The notes under the pieces: model-generated
Databases searched by the model: none
Seen by the model: only the letters and a program-made list of their open reading frames with translations
Told to the model about the DNA's origin: nothing
Made by a program: the position numbers and the translations under genes
NCBI GenBank assembly: GCA_022777485.1
Contig: JALFGC010000094.1
Coordinates: forward strand, 1 to 47,069
DNA length: 47,069 nt
Source: Bacteroidales bacterium
GTDB taxonomy: Bacteria > Bacteroidota > Bacteroidia > Bacteroidales > Paludibacteraceae
Direction of reading: 5' to 3'
In this document: positions 40,436 to 47,069 of the stretch, one piece after another
Layout of the letters: each line of letters starts with the position of its first letter
Position numbering within the stretch: position 1 is the first letter of the stretch

Positions 40436-42343
40436 TTATTGTAGGCGTACACCCATTGCGTTGTACTTCACGCCATCGCGGAGGATGATGAGTTGTCCGT
40501 TTTCGATGGTCTTCACAGCGGGTGTCTCTACGGCTGCGTTGTCGATTGCGGTAGGATTGGAAACATACGAGATCTTGATACCACCTAATGCTACATTGCC
40601 ACTGCTCTTTTTCGTATAGGTAAAGAGGACAAAACGAGATGCTTCTTTCAGTGTGCTCTTTTTTTCGGTAGCCGAACTTTCAAGCGCTGTAATGCTTACT
40701 ACGGTAGTAAATGCTACTCCATCCGTTGATTCTTTCACATCGAAGGTACCACCACTAAATCCGTTACCTTTAATCGTATATGCTAAGGTATTTGCTTTGT
40801 CGTTATACCAAATGAGAAGGGAATCGTTTGTATCATCAAACTTGAGGTATGGCGCGCTTGCGTAGTCTGTACCTAACCCAACACCTTTGATACCGACGAT
40901 GGTATCGATAGCGGCTTTGTTTCCATTGAACTCAAAGGGCAGTGCAGCGGCTGCCCATGCGGCGGTTACGGTCAATGTATAGGTCTTTTCTGCAGCCAAA
41001 TAGTTTTTTGTCTCGGGTGCAGAGAAGGTGATGGTGGTTTTACCCGGGGCTACAGCAGATACCAATACTGTGCCATCAACGATTTCGGCTTCGGCTACGG
41101 CTTCATTGGAAGAAGTAACACTTAATTTGCCATCGCCATCGTAGGTTACTTTATATTCGTCATCCACTCCTGCTGCGAGCGTATATTGATACTCGCCGAG
41201 TGTAATTGTTGCCACAGATTTGGGGGCAGCGGGAGCCGTATAGGAAACAAGGTAGTTATTCTTATCAAACTCGTAGGTGCTGTTGAATTTTTTGATATTG
41301 CCATAGATAATCACTTCTCCGCCTACGGCAATATCGTTCATAGAATCAAAATCGTTATTGTTCAATCCTTTACCCGAATATACCTGGAAAGTATTATTAT
41401 CAAGCCAATAGGTAATGGATTTGTAAGTCTTATTATAACTATCAATTTTGCTGATAGTACCCTTTACATACACTTTCTCGACTGCTAACTGCGCGGAAGA
41501 GGTGGCGTCAATCAAGGCAATTGCCTCTGCGGTAGTGAGAGCGGTTGCTTGGGTGTTGGCGATAGAGGGAATAATCGTGATGTTTTTGGTAGCGACTGCG
41601 CTTTCGGTCATTTCTGCCTTGGTAGCTTTTGCTTGCAGCGTGGTAGTTTCAGTAATGGTCAAAGCGGTTGAATACGCATTCCATGTAGCGCCATTGTCGG
41701 TAGAATAAGAGATAGAAGCGCCCTCAGTGGCACAAGCAATTTCTACATTGGCAGAAGCAATGTAACTGCCACTCAACTCCGTTCCCGTAACGGTAAAGGT
41801 AGGAGTTTCTACGGTATTCGCATCCACTACTTGTTCAGTAGCGGTGTAGGTGATGTTGTAGATTTTTACACCTTTAGCAATGTTGGTTACGGAGATTTCT
41901 ATAGTTTGACCAACGCCAAGCGACACTGCGGTATTGCCGGTGATGGTTACATCGTTTGCGGCATTGAGGCTTCCCGTAGCATAGTCAGTACCATTTACTT
42001 TGATAGTTACATTACCCGCAGTACCGCTATTACCGCCCATCTTCACAGAGATTTTGGTGATGTCCATTGCCTTGGTGGCAGTACCTGTCATGGTGATAGA
42101 GGTCGCAGGCTTTTTAGCTGAACCGACTTGGCTATAGTCGGGGTTTGGACTATAAGAGGACTCAGATGAAAAAGTTGCCGCCATCTGCCAAGTATTATCT
42201 TGCGCATCAGTAAAGTTGGTAGGAGAGGTTTTGAAGTTGCAGTAGCCTTCTGTACTACCAAAGTTAATAGTAACATCCCCTGCCCAGAGGTTCGTTGCGC
42301 ATGCTAATAGCATGGCAGACAAGAAAAGAGTTAATTTTTTCAT
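40436..42343 (-). CDS. Secreted multidomain protein (chitobiase C-terminal-like, DUF6359-like, Big-like) with short T9SS-like tail
   Basis: A 635-residue protein with a signal peptide (1-21). Visible parts: an N-terminal beta domain with a DVTINFGSTEGYCNF start (about 22-170); a CHB_HEX_C_1-like beta-sandwich (about 178-255, EGASISYSTDNGATWNAYS); an OB-fold-like DUF6359-type domain (about 262-370, VEKVYVKGTISKIDSYNKT); a Big_2-like domain (about 375-460, SVTSSNEAVAEAEIVDGTVL); another beta domain; and a short tail (KTIENGQLIILRDGVKYNAM). Function unknown; such architectures occur in Bacteroidales surface proteins. It is monocistronic with its own strong promoter. Codon use and composition are more AT-rich than its neighbours. 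Confidence 0.72.
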   Translation of the reverse strand: MKKLTLFLSAMLLACATNLWAGDVTINFGSTEGYCNFKTSPTNFTDAQDNTWQMAATFSSESSYSPNPDYSQVGSAKKPATSITMTGTATKAMDITKISVKMGGNSGTAGNVTIKVNGTDYATGSLNAANDVTITGNTAVSLGVGQTIEISVTNIAKGVKIYNITYTATEQVVDANTVETPTFTVTGTELSGSYIASANVEIACATEGASISYSTDNGATWNAYSTALTITETTTLQAKATKAEMTESAVATKNITIIPSIANTQATALTTAEAIALIDATSSAQLAVEKVYVKGTISKIDSYNKTYKSITYWLDNNTFQVYSGKGLNNNDFDSMNDIAVGGEVIIYGNIKKFNSTYEFDKNNYLVSYTAPAAPKSVATITLGEYQYTLAAGVDDEYKVTYDGDGKLSVTSSNEAVAEAEIVDGTVLVSAVAPGKTTITFSAPETKNYLAAEKTYTLTVTAAWAAAALPFEFNGNKAAIDTIVGIKGVGLGTDYASAPYLKFDDTNDSLLIWYNDKANTLAYTIKGNGFSGGTFDVKESTDGVAFTTVVSITALESSATEKKSTLKEASRFVLFTYTKKSSGNVALGGIKISYVSNPTAIDNAAVETPAVKTIENGQLIILRDGVKYNAMGVRLQ

Positions 42344-42440
42344 AATGTAATAAAATTAAGATGTAAATTTTTATTTAGTTTTGTTGTTGTGTATCTTCAA
42401 GGGGGAGGGGTATATAACAATTCGCTCTCGGATTACGGTG

Positions 42441-42471
42441 CAAAGGTACGACTTATTTTTTATATGTGCAA
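42441..42471 (-). promoter_or_regulatory. Promoter of the 635-residue secreted protein
   Basis: Minus-strand TTTG (TTG at 42471-42469), 20 nt, then TAccTTTG (42448-42441). The leader would be about 90 nt. Confidence 0.8.
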
Positions 42472-42911
42472 ATAAAAGGACATTATTTCATAAAAAATTA
42501 ACACATTTCTTCATAAAAAAGATAACCCTCTCGTGGTGAGCGCAAACGGGCAGAGATTCGTAGGCATCCATGCGTTACCCTTGCTATACCCTTGCTATAC
42601 CCTTGCGCTACCCTTAGAACGCCCTTGGAATACCTCGTTGGCAGCACACACCAACCCACAGCAGGGCATTATTTAACGTGAGTTCGATATCCCGACAAAT
42701 CGGGACAAGTTAAGCAAACTATTCTCAGCAATCAAAGACTAAATTGGTTTTCCCGACAGGTCGGGACTAGTTTGGTAATGAATTAATGGTTAATTACACG
42801 TTAATTATACGTTAAAGAAAACATATTTGAACAATATTTGGAAATTTTTGTTGAAATAAAAGAGTCATCGTTGTTTCAATGTATATGTATCTTATTTCGA
42901 GTTCACGTTAT
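42472..42911. other. Gene-free stretch with tandem ttgctatacc words and small palindromes
   Basis: At 42575-42625 the words acccttgctat/acccttgcgct repeat in tandem. Two copies of a family G-like hairpin (cccgacaaatcgggac at 42692, cccgacaggtcgggac at 42753) follow. taacgtgagttcga (42673-42686) and tcgagttcacgtta (42897-42910) form imperfect ends of a possible element that stops 1 nt before the recJ stop codon. AT-rich words (ggttaattac, acgttaattatacgttaa) fill the middle. No coding sequence is supported. Confidence 0.55.
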
Positions 42912-44621
42912 TTAGTTAGTGTGCATATCCACTACCACCATCTGAATGTTCGTAACACCGTTGTAGGTGTTGGGCTCGATGTGGTAACAGATGTCTGCGC
43001 TATCTCCGTTCTGAAAATGGAGAGCCTTGTCGCCCTGTCCGAAGGCAATGCCTGTGATGGCAGCCGTGCGGTCGGTTACATCGAGCCGCAGGTGCTCGCC
43101 CATCTTGCCGACACGGCGTGTGCCATGGTTGTTGATTAAGCCGCGCGTGAGGAAGACGGGGCGGGGATTACCGGGACCGAAAGGCTCCAGCCGGCAGAGG
43201 ATATGGAAGAACTGCGGCGTGATATCGTCAAGCGCTATCTCTGCTTCTATGTGCAACACCGGTTGCCTTTGCTCCTCGGTGATATGCGTAGCCACATACT
43301 CCTCGAAGCGCCTCTTGAACTCGGGCAGGTCTTGCTCGCGCATGCTCAATCCGGCGGCGAACTTATGCCCGCCGAAGTTGGTGAGCAGGTCGCGGCAGGA
43401 GTCGATAGCCGAGTAGATATCGAAAGTGCTGACGGAGCGAGCGGAGCCTGAGACGATACCGTTCTCGCCTGCTGTGAGGACGATGGTGGGGCGGAAATAG
43501 ACATCGGTCAGTCGCGAGGCAACAATGCCCACCACGCCCTTATGCCAAGAGGGAGAATAGACCACGGTGGTGAACTTCTGTTCGTTGTCAGGGTCTTGGT
43601 GAAGCATCTCGAGCGCTTCTTCGGCGGTGCGGGATTCATAGTCCTTGCGCTCGGTGTTATAATTATTGACGGCTTCCGCCTGCTGACGGGCAAACGCCTC
43701 ATCTTCGGTAATCAGCAGTTCTACCGCCGCCCTGCCCGAATGGATTCTGCCGCAGGCATTGATACGCGGACCTATCTTGAAGACGAGGTCAGAGGTGTTG
43801 ATACTCTTCTCGCTTATTCCCGCCACCTGCATGATGGCGCGGATACCCACGGAGGGGTTGGCGTTCATCTGACGCAAACCGTAGAAAGCGAGGAGTCGGT
43901 TCTCGCCCGTGATGGGGACGATATCCGAGGCGACAGCCATGGCGGTCAGCGGCAGGAGCGGGTAAATCTGCTCCATGGCGATTCCCGCGCGCATAGCATA
44001 CGCCTGCACCAACTTAAAGCCGACGCCGCAGCCGCTCAACTCCTTGAAGGGATAGGGACAGTCGGCGCGTTTCATATTGAGCACCGCCACTGCGCGGGGC
44101 AGTTCGTCCCCCGGGGTATGGTGGTCGCAGATGATGAAGTCTATTTGTCGTTCGCGGGCGTAGTCCACCTTGTCCACCGCTTTGATACCGCAGTCGAGTG
44201 CGACGATGAGGGAGCAACCCTCCGCCTCGGCGGTGTCGATACCTTGGAAAGAGATGCCGTAGCCCTCTTTGTAGCGGTCGGGGATGTAATAGACGAGGTT
44301 ATCCGTCTGCGTGCGGAGGAAGGTGTACATGAGTGCCACGGCGGTGGTGCCGTCCACATCGTAGTCGCCATAGACCATGATACGCTCGTGGTGCTTCACC
44401 GCCCGTAGCAGGCGCTCCACCGCCGGCTCCATATCCCGCATGAGGAAGGGGTCGTGCAAGGCTTTGAGCGAAGGGTGCACGAAGGCACTCGCCTCCTCCT
44501 TGGTATGAATACCGCGCACCACGAGCAGCCGCGCCGACGCCTCGCTGATATGTAACTCACGCGCCAGCCGCTTGCAGGCGGCAGCCTGCTCGTCAGAAAG
44601 GGGGGATATGTGCCATCTCAT
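42912..44621 (-). CDS. recJ: Single-stranded-DNA-specific exonuclease RecJ
   Basis: A 569-residue cytoplasmic 5'-3' exonuclease from the ATG at 44621 (MRWHISPLSDEQ); an in-frame ATG at 44630 is also possible. The DHH domain has VYGDYDVDGTTAVALMY (about 78-94), LIVALDCG and IICDHHTPGDELP. The DHHA1 domain has VVGIVASRLTD, SGSARSVSTFDIY and GGHKFAAGLSM, and the OB fold is C-terminal. Length and order are standard for RecJ, which acts in recombination and mismatch repair. Both candidate start codons lie at the edge of a family H word repeat, in which acatga words recur. It is downstream of the nitrilase gene. Confidence 0.93.
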   Translation of the reverse strand: MRWHISPLSDEQAAACKRLARELHISEASARLLVVRGIHTKEEASAFVHPSLKALHDPFLMRDMEPAVERLLRAVKHHERIMVYGDYDVDGTTAVALMYTFLRTQTDNLVYYIPDRYKEGYGISFQGIDTAEAEGCSLIVALDCGIKAVDKVDYARERQIDFIICDHHTPGDELPRAVAVLNMKRADCPYPFKELSGCGVGFKLVQAYAMRAGIAMEQIYPLLPLTAMAVASDIVPITGENRLLAFYGLRQMNANPSVGIRAIMQVAGISEKSINTSDLVFKIGPRINACGRIHSGRAAVELLITEDEAFARQQAEAVNNYNTERKDYESRTAEEALEMLHQDPDNEQKFTTVVYSPSWHKGVVGIVASRLTDVYFRPTIVLTAGENGIVSGSARSVSTFDIYSAIDSCRDLLTNFGGHKFAAGLSMREQDLPEFKRRFEEYVATHITEEQRQPVLHIEAEIALDDITPQFFHILCRLEPFGPGNPRPVFLTRGLINNHGTRRVGKMGEHLRLDVTDRTAAITGIAFGQGDKALHFQNGDSADICYHIEPNTYNGVTNIQMVVVDMHTN

Positions 44622-44812
44622 GTTAGTCATTGCATGTTGATTATTTTATGTTGGGCACTGCGTGTTAGGCATTTTATGTTGGACATTGCATGTTGGTTAT
44701 TTCATGTTAGGCACTGCGTGATAACAGGGACTGAACAACATAAAATGAATAACATGAAATGAACAACAGGCACTGAATAACAGGTACTGAATAACAGACA
44801 CTGACCAACACG
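44622..44812. repeat. Family H word-palindrome between recJ and the nitrilase gene
   Basis: Left words built on catgttgg, ttattttatgttgg and ggcactgcgtg face right words aacaacataaaatgaa, taacatgaaatgaac and aacaggcactgaat. The two halves are reverse complements around gataacagggactg (44720-44733). The right end runs into a family E word (cacgaagcgaagcgaagt, 44809-44826) that holds the nitrilase stop codon. Confidence 0.85.
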
Positions 44813-44825
44813 AAGCGAAGCGAAG

Positions 44826-45605
44826 TCAAAATGTAAACTCATCTGCGTCTTTCCAGAGCGGGAGGATGTCGCGGAAGTGCCACAGTTTCTGCATGTCGAA
44901 GTCGGCTATGCGGATACCTTCTTCGTCGTCGGCGAAAGAGGCAATGGGTTGCAGGCGTGTGTCGTAGGCGACGGAGTGTCCGTTGTAGTGCAAGCCCATC
45001 CCGTCGTCGCCTACGGGGTTCACGGCGGCAATATAACTTTGGTTCTCAATGGCTCGCGCGGGTACCAACACATCCCAGTACTGTATGCGTATGGAGGGCC
45101 AGTTTGCCATTACGAGCAGAATGTCGTACTCGTTGCGCCGTGTGCTCCGTGCCCATACGGGGAATCGCAGGTCGTAGCATACCAAGAGTCGGAAACGTGC
45201 GCCGCGGTAGGTGATGACCTTATCATCTTTCGCCAACTCGCCTGCGGTGAAGAACTCCGCCTCACCGCCGTGGGCATAGAGGTGGCGTTTGTCCACGAAG
45301 ATAGGCGACTCTGTCGGACGCAGGAAGAAGGCGCGGTTGTAGAGCCGCCCCTCGTCCTCGCAGATGAAAGAGCCGACGATAGCCAGATGATAAGCATCCG
45401 CGCAGCGTTGCAGGCGCTGCATGGTCTCGCCGTGGATAGTCTCCGCCAACTCGGGACGGTCGGTGCAGAAGCCCGTGCTGAACATCTCAGGCAGCAAGGC
45501 TACATCGGCGTTCCCTGCCAATGTAGCCAAGCGTTGTTCTGTTTGCCGCAGATTCGTCTCCTTATCTGCCCATGCAATGGGATATTGCAACAATGCTACG
45601 CGCAT
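44826..45605 (-). CDS. Nitrilase superfamily amidohydrolase (omega-amidase/YafV-like)
   Basis: A 259-residue cytoplasmic enzyme. The catalytic triad is visible: Glu in LLPEMFSTGF (about residue 40), Lys in VDKRHLY (about 106) and Cys in LLVCYDLRFPVW (about 143). The order and the MFSTGF block are those of omega-amidases that deaminate alpha-ketoglutaramate or alpha-ketosuccinamate, products of methionine salvage transamination. It lies between floA and recJ on the same strand, with repeat clusters on both sides. The TGA is part of a family E word. Confidence 0.9.
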   Translation of the reverse strand: MRVALLQYPIAWADKETNLRQTEQRLATLAGNADVALLPEMFSTGFCTDRPELAETIHGETMQRLQRCADAYHLAIVGSFICEDEGRLYNRAFFLRPTESPIFVDKRHLYAHGGEAEFFTAGELAKDDKVITYRGARFRLLVCYDLRFPVWARSTRRNEYDILLVMANWPSIRIQYWDVLVPARAIENQSYIAAVNPVGDDGMGLHYNGHSVAYDTRLQPIASFADDEEGIRIADFDMQKLWHFRDILPLWKDADEFTF

Positions 45606-45618
45606 GATGGATTTCCAC

Positions 45619-45812
45619 TAATGCCCGTTAAAGGGCACACATTCTCCACTAATTACCGTTAATAACTCGTTAATTTCTTATATATGACACACAGCCCGAT
45701 AAAGAACACATATCCCCCGCTAATACCCGTTAATAACTCATTAATATCTTGTATATGCACACATAAAGAGGAGAAATTAACGAAAGATTAACGGGCATTA
45801 ACGGAGACCTGT
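45619..45812. repeat. Family K word-palindrome between floA and the nitrilase gene
   Basis: Left words cactaatgcccgttaaag, cgttaataactcgttaat and cccgttaataactcattaat (two rounds) face right words attaacgaaagattaacggg and cattaacggag. The space holds no gene. Confidence 0.82.
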
Positions 45813-45819
45813 GAATTTC

Positions 45820-46785
45820 TCACTTCGCCGCGGGTTTGGCGATGGTCTCGCGCATAGCGGTGTCGGCTTGGATATTCTGCATACGGTAGTAGTCCATGAT
45901 GCCGAGGTTGCCGTTGCGGAATGCCTCTGCCATGGCTTGCGGCACGAGTGCCTCTGCCTCTATCACGCGGGCACGCGCCTCTTGCGCTTTGGCTTTCATC
46001 TCCTGCTCGCTGGCGATAGCCATGGCGCGGCGCTCCTCTGCCTTCGCCTGTGCGATGTTCTTATCGGCTTGCGCTTGGTCCATCTGCAGTTGTGCACCGA
46101 TGTTCTTACCTACATCGATGTCCGCGATGTCGATACTGAGGATTTCGAAAGCGGTCCCTTCGTCCAAGCCCTTGCTGAGCACGAGTTTGGAGATGCTGTC
46201 GGGGTTCTCAAGCACCTGCTTGTGGCTCTCTGCGGAGCCGATAGAACTGACGATACCTTCGCCTACACGCGCCAAGACGGTGTCTTCACCGGCACCACCC
46301 ACCAACTGACGGATGTTCGCGCGGACGGTAACACGCGCCTTTGCTATCAACTGAATACCGTCTTTCGCCACTGCCGTTACGGGCGGGGTGTCAATCACCT
46401 TGGGGTTCACCGACATCTGTACTGCCTCGAACACATCACGACCTGCCAAGTCTATCGCAGTTGCCATCTGGAAGGGAAGTTCCATGCTCGCCTTGTTGGC
46501 AGAGACGAGAGCATGCACCACGCGCTCGATATGTCCGCCGGCGAGGTAGTGCGCCTCCAAACCATCACGCTTCACATCTTGCAAACCCGCCTTGTGCGCC
46601 TCGATGAGGCAGTTCACAATCTTCGTAGGGGGCACCTTACGGATGCGCATAAGGAACAATTGTACCAACGAGATACGAACACCACTCACTTGTGCGTTTA
46701 TCCACAACATAAACGGCACATAGTAGAAAAAGATAATCAGAAAAATGCTGAGAATAACCAGCAGAACAATAGTAAAGATATCCAT
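45820..46785 (-). CDS. floA: Flotillin-like protein FloA
   Basis: A 321-residue membrane-associated SPFH/band 7 protein. One N-terminal hydrophobic segment (about 4-29, [20 protein letters not shown]) is followed by the SPFH domain (about 40-200, [37 protein letters not shown]) and a C-terminal coiled coil rich in Ala, Glu and Gln ([20 protein letters not shown], about 225-290). It organises membrane microdomains. Length and sequence match bacterial FloA/YqfA. It is transcribed toward the nitrilase and recJ genes; I found no clear promoter upstream. Confidence 0.93.
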   Translation of the reverse strand: MDIFTIVLLVILSIFLIIFFYYVPFMLWINAQVSGVRISLVQLFLMRIRKVPPTKIVNCLIEAHKAGLQDVKRDGLEAHYLAGGHIERVVHALVSANKASMELPFQMATAIDLAGRDVFEAVQMSVNPKVIDTPPVTAVAKDGIQLIAKARVTVRANIRQLVGGAGEDTVLARVGEGIVSSIGSAESHKQVLENPDSISKLVLSKGLDEGTAFEILSIDIADIDVGKNIGAQLQMDQAQADKNIAQAKAEERRAMAIASEQEMKAKAQEARARVIEAEALVPQAMAEAFRNGNLGIMDYYRMQNIQADTAMRETIAKPAAK

Positions 46786-46814
46786 AATAGTAAAAAATTA
46801 ATTGTTTCGATTTT

Positions 46815-46905
46815 TCGACCGCTGCGCTGCTGTTAGACCGTTTCACTGTCCGATCGCTGCGCTGTCCGACCGTTTTGCTGTCCGATCGCTTCGCTGAACG
46901 ACTGA
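46815..46905. repeat. Family I word cluster upstream of floA
   Basis: Repeated words gtccgaccgcttcgctg and variants (gtccgatcgctgcgctg, gtccgaccgttttgctg) with agaccgtttcactgtccga shared with 20355-20373. Beyond it, to the window end at 47069, there is a hairpin tcccgacgtgtcggga (47002-47017) of the family G type and no gene that I can support. Confidence 0.8.
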
Positions 46906-47069
46906 TTTGCCAACATCCGCTAAGAATTCTTCCTCATCTCTGCAAGGGCGTAGCCCGCAGCAAGGAGTTTTCCTATTCCTGTTCGCTGACGCTCTATTTA
47001 TCCCGACGTGTCGGGACGAGATTCATGGGATTTTTGCAGAGGATACCATTTCTGAGACCATATCAGTCT

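Overview
The window looks like chromosome of an uncultured member of the Bacteroidales. The evidence is a SusC/SusD pair, TonB receptors with a carboxypeptidase-regulatory-like N-terminus, T9SS-like C-terminal tails, the Bacteroidetes promoter (TTG, about 20 nt, TAnnTTTG) in front of many genes, and an ISAon1-type transposase fragment at the left edge. The family cannot be fixed from the sequence alone; gut or rumen relatives of Prevotella or Paludibacter are plausible. I saw no rRNA, tRNA, CRISPR array or prophage.

Layout. 1-4150: transposase fragment, then a forward metal operon (CDF exporter, TonB receptor, His-tailed HMA protein) under a promoter carrying a Fur-type 7-1-7 palindrome. 4160-6200 (minus): BspA-like leucine-rich-repeat protein with a long, strongly folded 5' leader. 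6584-11621 (minus): operon of a porin-like protein, DUF4491, imelysin lipoprotein and di-haem oxidoreductase, probably for iron. 11875-15943 (plus): a MalS-like GH13 protein that has lost most catalytic residues, an ECF sigma factor, a membrane protein and a secreted EEP-family enzyme. 16386-20354 (plus): HSDR_N-type protein, phoH, udk and two half-size chromate transporters. 20412-23932 (minus): heparinase II/III-like lyase and Ser-type sulfatase. 24599-38827 (minus): an eight-gene beta-glucan/cellodextrin PUL (GH5, secreted binding protein, SusC, SusD, surface glycan-binding lipoprotein, GH94, GH9, GPH symporter), with an AraC regulator upstream. 40436-42343: secreted multidomain protein. 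42912-46785 (minus): recJ, an omega-amidase-like nitrilase and floA.

In the PUL the expected flow is: GH5 and GH9 cut beta-1,4-glucan outside the inner membrane, SusC/SusD and the accessory lipoproteins capture and import oligosaccharides, the GPH symporter carries them into the cytoplasm, and GH94 phosphorolyses cellobiose or a related disaccharide.

The most unusual signal is not a gene. The spaces between genes are packed with at least ten families of compound palindromes. Each is a run of degenerate 7-20 bp words, a short centre, and then the reverse-complement words. The same families recur kilobases apart, nest inside one another, supply start or stop codons of neighbouring genes, and sit in frame inside three coding sequences (TonB receptor, porin, HSDR_N protein). 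One family (17.8-19.8 kb) carries small hairpins whose stems vary by compensatory base changes. The nearest precedent I know is the Rickettsia palindromic elements, which also insert in frame in genes.
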